Assembly (NCBI RefSeq): GCF_917627385.1
Contig: NZ_CAKJTL010000140.1
Span: 24,483 to 69,482, forward strand
Source of the DNA: Protofrankia sp. CiT1
GTDB taxonomy: Bacteria; Actinomycetota; Actinomycetes; Frankiales; Frankiaceae
Reading direction: 5' to 3'
DNA: 45,000 nt
Position numbers and translations under genes: made by a program
Shown here: piece after piece, positions 34,101 to 45,000 of the stretch
How positions within the stretch are numbered: the stretch's first letter is position 1
How the letters are laid out: each line of letters begins with the position of its first letter
The notes under the pieces: model-generated
What the model saw: only the letters and a program-made list of their open reading frames with translations
The model's database searches: none
Told to the model about the DNA's origin: nothing

Positions 34101-37100
34101 CCACTATAGAAAGAAAAAAAGGAAAGAACTTGATTTTCAGCACATTTATACGAAAAAGTCTTTATTATTCTAAAAGCATAAGTAGTAAACATTTTCAACT
34201 AGGGTTCCCACTTCGCACTCTATTTTATCTCCCCCTCTCTCTCCAGCCGGGGAAGGTCAACTAATCTCGATCCAATGTTCTCCTCTCCTAGCTCCATTTC
34301 CGGAAATGAGGCGGAAGCATCTAACCTAGGTTCACCTAGCCTTCGAGGGAAAGCAAATGAGCTTTCACTTTCAGAAGTAGCTATCTCTTCAACCCAAAGA
34401 AAGGGCAAACTATGAATCTTTCTTTCCATCGATTGGATCCAATGCATTGCCATCTCCAGACCCGGATTCTTCCATTTCCCGGCCCGGAACGGGATAGAAA
34501 GTCGCCGAAGCAGTCTATCCTTCGAAGCGATTCAAGCTCCTTTACAGATACGGAGCCGGACCGAAGCAATAAAGAAGGTGAACTCCCAACTAAGCTTGTC
34601 ATTCCACACCCGGGTATCGAATCCGAAGAATGCAGTAAGCTACCTCTCACCCCTCACTGGATATTGAAGCTTCAAGGCATCGACCGCATCAACTAATCCA
34701 TTTCCAGTGCTTGGCGGGCCTCTGCTCCAAGGCAATCTCTTCCATTTCCATCAGCTGGGCATCTCATTGATTCACCATCCCTCGAGGGGCAATAAGGAGC
34801 CGAAAGCATGCATGGGTCTAGAACGCCCATCCCCCCATCCGATTCAGTGGAAGCTAGAAAGAGTGGTTTGCAAAAGTATCCGACATGTGTAAGGTGTGGT
34901 GGTCTCAAGTAGTTTGATCGCTTTGGTTATAGTAAACCGCCGCTTGCCCCTATTCCCAGTAGCGCTACTTTAATGTCATAAAAAAAAAAAGCCCATTCCC
35001 TCTGTCTCTTGGTTATGTACAGGCACCCTGCTCTGCCTGCCTTATATCAACTTCACACCCACCCTGTGTGATATGCAGAGTTCTCAATAGTCAAAGAAGC
35101 GATCAGGCTTTTCCCATCCGAGAACCTAGATAACTTAGTGCTATTGAGACCATTCTTCCTCAATGGCCCTCTACCGTAGTATAGGAAGTCAAAGGAGGAT
35201 CATGTCGACTTGCTTTTTACTGTGAAAATGAATCCTAACTACTAAAAAGAACTAAAGGTACTTTCACTTTAACAGGAACCCGACCCCCTTGCCTAAAAAG
35301 AGAGAGATGCGAGATGCGCTTCAGTTGCTGATGCCCTACGACCTTTGTTACCTTAAAAGCAATGTCCACTTTCCTGTGCTACCGAACAATAGTGTAAATA
35401 GTCAATAGCTCTTTCAGTCCTGCAGTTTTAGCAGGCAGTAGGCTAATAGGCATATCTCATTCAACGCCGGCATACGAAAAGCAGAGCAACTTTACTATGA
35501 GCAAGTCCAACTCACGAGACACTTCGTGCCTTCCTTCATCTCTCTTTCATAAGCAGTAGTCCATTCATATCTCATTCATAGGCTGTAGGCATACATAGGC
35601 TTCTGTATTTGTGAAAACCGTTTTCGTAGGCGGTAGGCAGTAGGCAGACGCTTAGCTGGCGATAGGAGGCACTGGCTTATGGCGGTACGAACTACTGGTA
35701 CTGTAATCTTTCTGCGCTGATCTGTCTGCTCATCCGGATCAATTGCCTTCCACTTTTCCCTCTAGATCATCGATACCTGGAAGGGTGGCGGGGTCCCGTC
35801 CCTCTCTCTTGGCCGGCCTATTCTTGTCCAGGAATCCTTCTTCTTTCGTTAAGAGTTCCGCGCTTTCCTTCTTTGGGTGGCATCGTATAGTAAGGTTAGA
35901 ACTTATTCGAGGCCCCGTCGTCTAGGACAGAGAGGCTGTACGTATAGAGAAGGAAAGTCTATTTTCCCAGAGTCTAGCTAACTCTAACCCAAGATCAATC
36001 TTGAAGAGGTTCTTCTTATTCAGTAGCAGATTAGGATAGTGATCAGTACCCCTCTCGTTCTTCCCATAGAACGTTTTTTTTCTATGAAAGCAACTAAAGA
36101 CTGAGCTTTAAAAGAAGAGGCTCCTTGAGTCATGCTACTGGACTTTAGGCATCTCTTATTTATATGAACATTCACCTCCGAAGCTGAGAAGCTAAAGATA
36201 GATATCGGACTCTAGGATTAGTGTAGCGGCTAGTCTCCTTGTTATCAAATGACCTAAGTGACGGCGGAGGACTCGCTAGCAGGATGCAAAGATCCGATCC
36301 CCACAGGAACTCGACCTATCCCAATATCCCTCGTTACACACTATCACCCAGCTTCATGGTCACACTGATAACTGTTCACTGTCTTGCTATCTGAACTTTA
36401 AGATTTTTTTGGTGTTCCGTGAACTAAATAACCACTTATTTGAAATGGTGCAGTTGAATTGGGACCAAGACAAAGAAAGTGCTTCTATCGAGGAGGCCCA
36501 CGCTTCTTGTGTTGAAGTAAGTACACCGGTGACGTATATAAGATCAATGGGTTCTTTCCTCAACTAAGAAGAAAATTAGTCAAAGCCTTAACATAAGTGA
36601 GAGAAATTTCAAGAAGCGAGACAGGATCGTAGGCTAGATTCTGGCTATCCGACATACAATCATCTAGTTGCTTGTAGTTTTCCTTTTTCAAAGATAGATT
36701 TTTTTGGTGTTCAGCGTACCGTGGAGGGAAGTTGTTCGAAATATAAAAGAAGAATGAGGTCATTAAAGTACTTCTTTACTCTTTCTTATTCTTAGGAGAA
36801 TTACCCCACTTTCGAAATAGCTGCAAAGCTGGCATGCTGATCCGCGATTACTGATTACTAGCGATTCCAACGAATTAAAGGCTAATGGCCTTAACTACTT
36901 AAACGAATCAATCTACCGCTTCTCCTATTCTCTACTTTAGTAAAAGGAGGGTCTTGCTATATATGAAGCTACCTTTGTAAAGCCATTCTGTGAAGAGAGA
37001 GGGCAACTCTACCACGGAGTCTCTCGCCGCATTAGTAGCCCCATAGATAAAGGAAGTTGCTGAAGTCCCTACAATAGTTCTTAAGGGACCCGATTACCTA

Positions 37101-40100
37101 CTTCTGCCGGCACTAAAAGGGAGAGAGTCCTTAGAGTAGTTCCAACGCCTGTGGATCCGGTCCGGGGTTCAACCATACTGCGAATTCAAAAATTTTGGGT
37201 AAAGAGGAGTGCCCCACGTCGCTCTCACCATCTAGTTTGTTCTCTTTGCGCGCTTCACTTTATCTAAAAAGGGGTGAGTACGAGATCTTTATAACAAAGG
37301 GACTCCCGGTTAAATTCAATGATTTGAATGTCACTTAGTAGCTCCCACAGATAGAAGAACCCCATCATTAGGATGCCAGACGATGGGTTAAGCTCCTAAG
37401 ATCGATGAAAGCTTATAGGGGGATCCTTATATAAGGATTTCAATTCCCTAAAAGGATCCCTTGCGTGCTATGTATACAGGCCTCTCCAATCCAAGAAAAT
37501 TAGATCAAGCCGGAACCCAGCATGGGGGTCTTTTTCTTTTGGACTTGGGAGATTGCATAAGGAGAGCACCCTTCTTCTGGTCAGTTTCCTGCCAACCAGT
37601 TTGAAATTAAAACATAAAAAAAAAGGCAAGCCAGTGAATAAAGACAATGAGAAAGAAAACTAGGGATCGGGATTCTGAGGTAAAAGGGGCCCCTTCGTGG
37701 ACACGTAACATGAGTCCGAATGTCCATTCCTTATATCGCTATGACTTCCCTGGGCAAGCAAGTGAGAAAGCAGCTTAATAATTTATTCCCTCAGATAAAC
37801 ACTAGTAGTTCTCCTAAAAACATTCCTACTAGGGATGGGATACTTTTTTTTTCGGGGAGAGTATTAATAAGGTGGATATCTTAGCTTAGAGTTAATAGTA
37901 AGATAGTTCTCCTATTAATAGCAAGACTAGTTAGAATAGTAAGATCGTGTATAACGTGGATAATAGTTCTAGGACTTTCAGTAGGAAGGCCTTCCATTCA
38001 TAAGCGAAAATCTTTCTTTGCGAGCGCTTTTGGCCGATTCCTCGCCTTAGCTGCAAGTGCCTTCAATTTAACTTGCACAAACCGCCCTCTGAGTGTATTT
38101 TATATTAGTGAGAGTCGTAAGCCCTTTCTTTCCCTTTCATGTGCAGCCTAGTTTTTGTATTTTATTCCAAAGAGGGCATTCTATTTTGAATTCTCGGTAT
38201 CAAGACAGGACCGACCCTTTTTAAAGGTTAGTATCTACCGTACTAACAAGGCATTCAAAGACAGGAAAGAGCCATGCAAGGGATTCTGTTGATTAAGCCT
38301 CTTCTTAGACCTTCCTCCGATTCTGGGCATGGAGATCCAATTTCTGATTTACCTGTTCCGAGGAAGAGATATAATATCTAATTAAATTAGCAGATCAGAT
38401 GTAGCATGAGTTCTATAAACTTTATTAAAGGTGCGAATGCGGGGAAGGTGCCTAGCCTTTACATATGAATCTGACTCTCTCAATTCCTTTCTTTTGAATA
38501 AGGGGCCTAGCGATCTACAACCGAGTCTTCTTCACGTCGAAAACTGTCCCCGAGATGCTTCTGATTCAATAATTCCTGAAAACAGCATTTATCCTAAAAA
38601 AATAAGGAAGGAATGTGTAAGATCCCTTCCATGAGATTCCGTTGAAAAGCATGGCGTAGGTCGCCAACAGGTTCCACCTTATCCTAAAGAAAATGGAAAG
38701 CTTCCTTTATATCTATATCTCCGGTATCTATAAGAAAAAGTCCCCAAAAGTGATCGAAGTATCGGTGAAATGAATCTACTCTCCATACTTAACACATGCG
38801 ATTTTTGGATTGCACCTTTGATATCCGCTAAAAACTTCCCAATCAAATAGATCTAACCTGGCTAACAATCTCACCGGTGAAGTTATAGCTCTCGAACAAG
38901 CGATGAGGGGCGAGGTTGACCGCGTCAACGGATCGAAGGTAGTATTTAACGTTGTTTCCACCTGCATGCCTAACCGCTAGGGCCCATCCTAAGACAGTCC
39001 TTCTAGATGTATGTATCTTTCTCATTCCCCGCTATCCTTGCTTGGCTAGCTTGCTTCGAAAGCTGTCATGTAAGATTACAAGGAGGACTGCTACCGTAAC
39101 TGCTAACAAAGGGAAGAAAGAAATAAAGCTCCTAGCTAGAGAGTGATGCTCCTAGCGTATGCCGGTAAGAATTCAATCTTTGGAAAAATGAAAGTCGTTG
39201 CCAGAGGAAGCCTCTTAGTAGCTAAAGTGAAGCCTGATTTCGTGTGGTTTACGACTTTCAAAGCGCTTTCTTTCTTCATCTGCCCCATCTATTTACTTAG
39301 ATGACAATCGTATAGAGCGTGATACCTGCCCTCTAAAATGGGATTTAGGAAGCAGACTCCTCGCCCTATAATAAAAGAGCTCTATGTAGCGCTTTAGCTT
39401 TTGCGCTTTACAAAGAAGGAGCTAAGCAAGGGCGGTTATGCTTCAAATCTCCTAAGAGCATGTCCTCTTTTGAAAAGGTGATGGCTGTGGTTGGCTTTGC
39501 TCCTTGCCTACAAAGCGGGGCGAGTTCAGTCGTCTTGCACTAAAAATGAGGCGCTAAGAAAGAAGAAGTTCAGTCTACGCTAGGAACGAGTTCCGGGCTA
39601 AGGACGAAGCAAGTGCTTTAACCCTCCTATTGATTCTTTCTGGTAAATCCCTCTTCGCCTCGAGTCTGGTAGTACTAAAAAGGTTTGCTGCTCTTCTTCT
39701 TTCTGAAAGATAGCTATTCTTCGCCTCTCGAAAGAGGCTACGTACCTGTTAAACGATAAGCGCTACGCTTTTCCCTAGGGCTTTTACTTCTTGTCTACAG
39801 CAGTTCAAGTACGAGAAAATGAATTCCTCTAGCTAAGTTCCCCGTCGAGAGGGAAGAAAGGAGAAGTGACTTCGGGGCTTAAGGTAATTCAGTCACCCTC
39901 AGGTCATAATAGAGTCTAGTATGACATCGGTAGGAAGATAATGCAGCTAAGCCGAGACTTGCTTCTGAGGCATTTCAGACTTTACTTGCTGTTGCCGATA
40001 TGATCTTTTCTCTTGTTTCAGAAGTGGAGTTTGCTGCTATCGTAGATAAGAGTGACGGAATTGATAGAGCGAAATCCAATAAAATTCCCTAGCTAGGTTT

Positions 40101-42218
40101 GAAAGGAAAGAAGAAAGAACTGCAGCTCGATTTGAAATGAAATCTGGCAATAGCTCTAGGGCGGGTTCTGCACCAGATAAGAGAGTTGGGATTGAGCTTT
40201 TACTAAAGGACCAATTATTGTTATTGTCAATTCCCAGTTTTAAGACGATTATCCCTGATTCACCGACACATTAGCTTCCGAACAAGCTCATGCCATCTCG
40301 TGAGTAATCGAAATCCTTTTCCTTCGTTGTTGCATTTCATCGGAATGCTAGTGCAATAAAAAAGGTGTAATCAAGATTGGCAAGATCTTCCGCCCTTTAC
40401 TCAAGAATAGTGGAATTCTCCTTTCATTTCTATTCCTTTAAATCCAGCATGACATGTGTCAAGAAGCGTAGTACCCCGACCCGAAAGGCTATAAACTCCT
40501 GTTTTGGCTAATTCAATGTAACCATAACCATATAAACGAAATTCCATATAGACCTGACAGATGACCTTAACTTCGGGCAGGAAATTCTCTATTGAATAGA
40601 GAGAACTCCACCTCTGGAGAGGATACAACATATTGAAATAAAGGAATTTTAGGATCTCTTCCATCAGACAGATCAACGGCACCGGGCATGGGATACACAG
40701 GCAGGAGAGCTGATTTGACTGGGCAGACCAGATGAGCGAGATTGATTTAAAGCGAAAGCGCTGTGCCAACTTGCGTACAAGATTTATATATGGATTTGAG
40801 ACTGACGTCAAATCCTCTTAATAAGTCCTTTCGTACAGGCTATTTAAGGTCTATTGGCTTTCTTGCTTATGCGGTACTTCGACCGCTAAGCCTCGCTTAT
40901 GCACCGAGAAAGATCGTCGATAGGAATGTTACGCACCAACGACGGCCCCTTATCTTTACCTTTCTCGTCCCCTACCTCAGTCCTTTGCTGGCTTGAATTC
41001 CATCTCTTTTCTTCTTTGCTCGCGAGAGTGACTCAGAGGACGACCTACCGGTAGACCTAGGACTCGAACGGATAGAATCGTACTACCGCAGCCGATGCCG
41101 CTCCTTCACACCCGAGATGCTCACTTATAGAGTCAGTCCTTCTGCCGCTGCCATAAGAAATGCTACTGAGACTAAGACTGCGAATACTACCGAGACCGCG
41201 AATGCTGCCGATACCGGAGCTGCTTACCGACGGTCCTTCGCTTACTTCTCTGGAGTCAACGATGCCGCTTTTTTCGTCACGGAGACTGCTGGCCCCAACC
41301 TGCGGGCTGCCTTCCCTGGCTGGGGCAGACGGCGACTTGTCGCTCCCGCTCTGATTCAGGACTCGCTGATAAGTGAACACTCCCCACCGATCTTCGGCCG
41401 TTCGTGAACCATTCATATCCGCTATAACCAAACTTTAAGGAGCTGATAACCAGTCTGCAAGAGCGAGTAGGCCGGGTCGCCCTGTGAGGATCGAATAGAG
41501 TTGGGCTAAGTTCGTCCGGGCGCCAATCGTTATGGTAACTGTCTGGTTCATCCCAAAGATCCAGTTTTGACTGGGTAGGCTAATGGGGGTCGAATGCATA
41601 TTCGTTGGGAAACTGCAGCAAGGTCTAATTTGTCTATTATCATATAGAAAGAGAGGTGCTCAGTCCGGGTGGAGCGCTGTAGTCTTCGATGTGATACGGT
41701 CGATACGCTTGGTCTTCTCATAAGTCAGTCTTTTGTTGTGAGTCCCCCAAGGGCTTCGATGCTGGATCAGAGTGTAATTTTTGCGGATCCGGGTGCCTTC
41801 GAGCCGGACCGTTCGGACAATTCTCCCTTTTTTCGAATCACCAAATCTCATGAATATTCTTACCCCGTTACGTTACCACGTTTGTCGAATATGGTGCATT
41901 TCATTGCTATTTCTCTGTCTTCTCATTCTTTTTTGGTTAGACCCACAATTCGCTTGGGTGCTACTTGAAAGGCTTGCTTGCTCTCTCGGCGGGCGAGCCC
42001 TCTCCTTTTTTTTGTCTATAGCTTTTTTCGAAACAGGTCGTCTTTCTTGTACGCTGCGGAGCACCTATTCGAAATAGAATAGAGTGAGGGAAGTGTCAAA
42101 GACAGAACCTAAAGGCGATCCAGCTTTAACGGATGAAAGGAACGAAGGGCTATCGCTAACTGTTTCCGGGCTAAAGTTTTTTAAAAAAAGGCTAGTAAAC
42201 TCGTTCCTTAAGGTTTAG
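34101..42218. other. Gene-free spacer
   Basis: No tRNA, rRNA or known mitochondrial gene was recognised in 8.1 kb. Frames of note without assigned function are 40401-40811 minus (136 aa, the longest, containing FRLYGYGYIELAKTGVYSL near its C-terminus), 41057-41431 minus (124 aa, serine/glycine-rich), 41781-42077 plus (98 aa, with a hydrophobic stretch near residues 36-58) and 34412-34696 plus (94 aa). A 16-bp perfect palindrome sits at 37423-37438, and a 17-bp direct repeat (agatttttttggtgttc) at 36401 and 36696. None supports a gene. Confidence 0.4.
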
Positions 42219-42251
42219 TCAGCAACGGGCTATAGCTTGATGGAAGACTCG
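42219..42251. repeat. Exact 33-bp direct repeat, copy 2
   Basis: Identical to 13817-13849 and in the same orientation. The flanks differ on both sides. Here it has no visible link to a mobile element, whereas the other copy adjoins a copia fragment. Confidence 0.85.
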
Positions 42252-43098
42252 GTCGAATCTAGGGAATGATACCGAATCTCTATATGCCGCTACTGATCGC
42301 TGTAGCTAAGAAGGTGTTTTTCCTTTGTATAGGGCATTTGGCATTTCATTCCATTCATACCGCCCACGAAGGATATCAGCTGATAAATGATAAATAAGGT
42401 TAAACCCATCTACCGTCCAACTCGGTTTTCAATTCACTGGGTGAAAAGGTGATTCACTCTATCTATCCCAATATACTCTGAATACTCAGAAGTCCAATAC
42501 CATTTATGTACAATAGTCAACTATTAAGACACATCGACAACTGGCGTATCCCAAAGAGACTTAGAAAGCGTCCTGTAAAGGTTGTATATAAAGCCTATTG
42601 CTAGATAAGTAAGAATAAATTGAAGATTAACCAAATCTTATCTATTTGAGAGGGTTAGATACTCGCTTGATGATAGAAAGTTCACTCACTTGGTCTAGCT
42701 CCCTATGTTCTCTTCCGAAAAAAATAAATAAGACTTGACTTGAGAGGTATGAGTTGAATGAAAGGGTCTAGGTTTTTCATAGGTCGAGAGAGAAATGCTA
42801 AAAATAGGGAGAGGATGAATATAGGATAGGATCTTCAACAATAGCTTCAATAGGAAAACGAAAGCAAGACCATTGAATTGTGTAGTGGATCTTGGCATGA
42901 CATGAATAAGATATACCTAGTTGACGAACGATAAAAAAATACCAGTGACTTCTCTTTCTATAGGTATAGCTTCATAGTGAGGGTAGTTGAAGTGGAATGG
43001 AAAAGAAGAGAAACCTGAGCTTCCAACCTAAAGGAAGTACTGACTGAAGATGATACCAACTTCACATATCTAACTTTATTGATGACCCAGCCTGTAAA
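42252..43098. other. Spacer without recognised genes
   Basis: Only one frame exceeds 60 codons (42695-42898 minus) and it is not recognised. No RNA gene was seen. The right end adjoins the third copia fragment. Confidence 0.4.
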
Positions 43099-43542
43099 CC
43101 TACACCACTTCTAAATCACAGGTCTCCCTATTCAATCCTACATGGTGCTCCACCAGCTTATTCATCTCTCCGGGCCTTTGGATGTTTATGCTACGTCCAC
43201 ATCTCGAAGTCCATTCGTCACAAATTTGAGCCTAAGGCTGATTGCTGCATTTTTCTCGGGTACAGTGATGATCATAAAGGCTTCCGATGCTTCTCTCTGT
43301 GCCGTCGTCGAGTTTTCATTTCTCGCCATGTCACATTTGAGGAAGCAACTCTATATGATCCACCATCCACAGTGCCTCAATCTCAAAGGGAGGTGCCACA
43401 TATGCTGCCCACCGTTACTGACTCTGCTTCCGAAGCACCTGAGATCACTATTCTGCCCATTCCCACGGCCGGTGCCTCTTGGTATGCGTCTACCGATGCG
43501 TCTTATGATGTTGAGGGATCGTCAGATCTATATAGGGCTTAA
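43099..43542 (+). pseudogene. Ty1/copia integrase C-terminal fragment
   Basis: One frame is open from at least 43099 to a TAA at 43540-43542 and reads PTPLLNHRSPYSILHGAPPA, LRAFGCLCYVH, KADCCIFLGYSDDHKGFRC and VFISRHVTFEEATLYDPPS. This is the conserved C-terminal part of copia integrase and the linker after it. The true frame has no ATG at its start, and an ATG at 43142 belongs to an overlapping wrong frame. The frame ends where RT should begin, and no RT follows. The lack of internal stops over more than 140 codons contrasts with the element at 19.5-21.8 kb, suggesting a younger transfer or a different source element. Confidence 0.88.
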
Positions 43543-45000
43543 ACCACTCTTGGGGAAAGACCATACATAAGGCAGAACGAGACGATCCTTTCTTTAATGG
43601 CTAGCTCTGCTGCTCTTCGGAGATTGAATCAATGAAAAGCGAGCTGCAACCAGGCAGAGCACTGTTCCGCACACCAGCAGCATGGTGAAGCGCTGTGCGA
43701 AGGAAACAAGCCTTTAGTGCCACTTTGTTGATCGTTGTAGAAAGAAATATGGAATGCTTGAGCTTGGGAAAATCCTGCCGAAAATCGAGAGGTGGGAGGA
43801 CACCGAAGTTACCACCAGGCTAGCGAAAGGCTTGTTAAAGGTGCTTGCCCGCGGCTATTCGTAGATCTGGAGTTCTATAGCCGATTGTGCTACTTTCAAT
43901 CCTTAGTAGCGGATATTAGGTGAGAGGGCGCGAGTAAGTAATAATAAGTAGAGCGGAACACTGTTGGCTGAACAAAAGACGTATGACTTGAGAAAGTCAG
44001 ATCTCCGATCTGTTGTCGGGAAAAGGAGCTCCAATGGTACTTTAGAATAAGAATAATAGGGACTAATAGGAGAATGCAAATAATAGGTCCTTTTAGCCAA
44101 ATCCAGGCTTTTGAGTTTGTAGCTAGGCAGCTACTCTCTAGCTTCCAGCTATTATTTCTTCTCTTATGGGACTTGAAGCCAAGTAAAGTTGCAGTTGAGT
44201 TATAGTCTTTAAGATATATATGGGACTTAGGCGGGGAACCTCAGTTAAAGAAACTACTAATCTAATCAGTCATCTAATCTTAGGCTTCGCTACCTGACTT
44301 ATCAGCCAGCAAGTAAACTACCTTAACCCCCAGAAATCTAAGTAAGGAGTTGGCAGCGTTTCGAGCTAGGAGTTGAACCAAGCCCTTCTTGCTAACACCG
44401 GTAATGCCTTCAAACAATCCCACCGCCTAGAGCAGCAAGCCCTTATTCGTCGCAACAGCAGACCATTCCCTCACAGCTGAGTCAAAAGCTGCCTACTCCG
44501 TAAGAAGAACCAGGGCATTCGTAGCATCGACCGTCCCCACAGCTCCTTCTCTAAGACATTTGGCATTTGTCCATCTCTAGCCTTTGAAAGCTGTCCTAAT
44601 CCTCTTACTAAGGGGATTATGTTCTTATTCGTCTTTTAGACTAGCACCAGCCTTTATCCCCCATTTTACAGCCTTTATTCCGCAAGTTGAATGTCGGAAA
44701 TCTCCCTCACAGGGTGCATATTCGATTACTAGTCGATGTCCGTCTAAGGTAAGAAATGGCTCGATTCAATAGCAGCTCCTTCTTTCGATTCCTCTTTTTT
44801 TTTTTTTATTCTTCCTTTAAACAGGCAATTGTCCATCAATCCGACTAGTCTTTAGCATTCTTTCGGGCACTGCATTGGAAGTCCTCCACTGCTACCTTGA
44901 CTGAGGCTGGACTTATCTGATTGTCTGATTCAGCTAGTCTTTTTTTGCTATTTCGATATCGCTCTTCCTTCTTCTCTCCAGCAGGAGTTCAAAATCGTTG
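43543..45000. other. Spacer to the right edge
   Basis: No recognised gene. Frames such as 43903-44100 minus (65 aa) and 44584-44772 plus (62 aa) have no motif. A 13-base poly-T run lies near 44795-44807. Purine-pyrimidine mosaics resemble the rest of the spacer. Confidence 0.4.

Noticed and set aside
36990-37040. GGGCAACTCTACCAC string resembling a reversed tRNA D arm
   Set aside because: No cloverleaf could be formed on either strand.
41050-41110. tRNA-like GACTCGAAC string
   Set aside because: It resembles a reverse T arm, but no matching acceptor, D or anticodon arm could be folded around it.
43142-43570. 142-aa ORF starting at an ATG
   Set aside because: It is the wrong frame. The overlapping frame starting at or before 43099 carries the copia integrase motifs.

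Overview
The window looks like a stretch of angiosperm mitochondrial genome. The evidence is an mttB (tatC-like) gene that needs C-to-U editing to match its family, a native-type mitochondrial trnE(UUC), a plastid-derived trnH(GUG), a group II intron domain V, and very long non-coding DNA carrying decayed nuclear-type retrotransposon pieces. No bacterial operon, phage, CRISPR array or ribosomal RNA gene was seen. Only three features look like functional genes in 45 kb, so gene density is very low even for a plant mitochondrion.

Layout. Bases 1-10868 are essentially gene-free, apart from an open frame cut by the left edge. At 10869-11310 there is an ancient, diverged tandem duplication of about 238 bp. 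A 68-bp block at 11577 recurs at 33231, and both copies keep the same minus-strand peptide frame. A Ty1/copia protease fragment lies at 13339-13791 (minus). It sits beside a 33-bp repeat (13817-13849) that recurs exactly at 42219-42251. mttB lies at 14872-15753 (plus).

From 16.3 to 24.0 kb there is a cluster of nuclear-type mobile-element debris. It holds a 21-bp perfect inverted repeat, a LINE reverse-transcriptase tail (minus), an RNase H-like fragment (plus), a long degenerate Ty1/copia element (integrase, RT, RNase H, polypurine tract and LTR start; minus, 19480-21845), and directly upstream a pseudogene of the plant mobile domain (PMD) family (minus, 22089-23960).

trnE(UUC) is at 26908-26979 (minus). 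A degenerate tandem repeat of about 85 bp lies at 27324-27475. Hairpin-rich DNA at 28541-28820 precedes trnH(GUG) at 29203-29277 (plus). The span 29.3-43.1 kb has no recognised gene except an isolated group II intron domain V at 33971-34004. A third copia fragment (integrase C-terminus, plus, open over 440 bp) lies at 43099-43542.

How the parts work together: MttB is the mitochondrial TatC homologue, and the two tRNAs serve organellar translation. The rest is best read as mitochondrial spacer built from nuclear and plastid DNA uptake and repeat-mediated rearrangement. I found no convincing new biological system. The most notable items are the PMD pseudogene next to the copia element, the two dispersed repeat pairs, the tandem ORF-like duplication, and the altered ends of mttB. 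Everything was read by eye without database searches.
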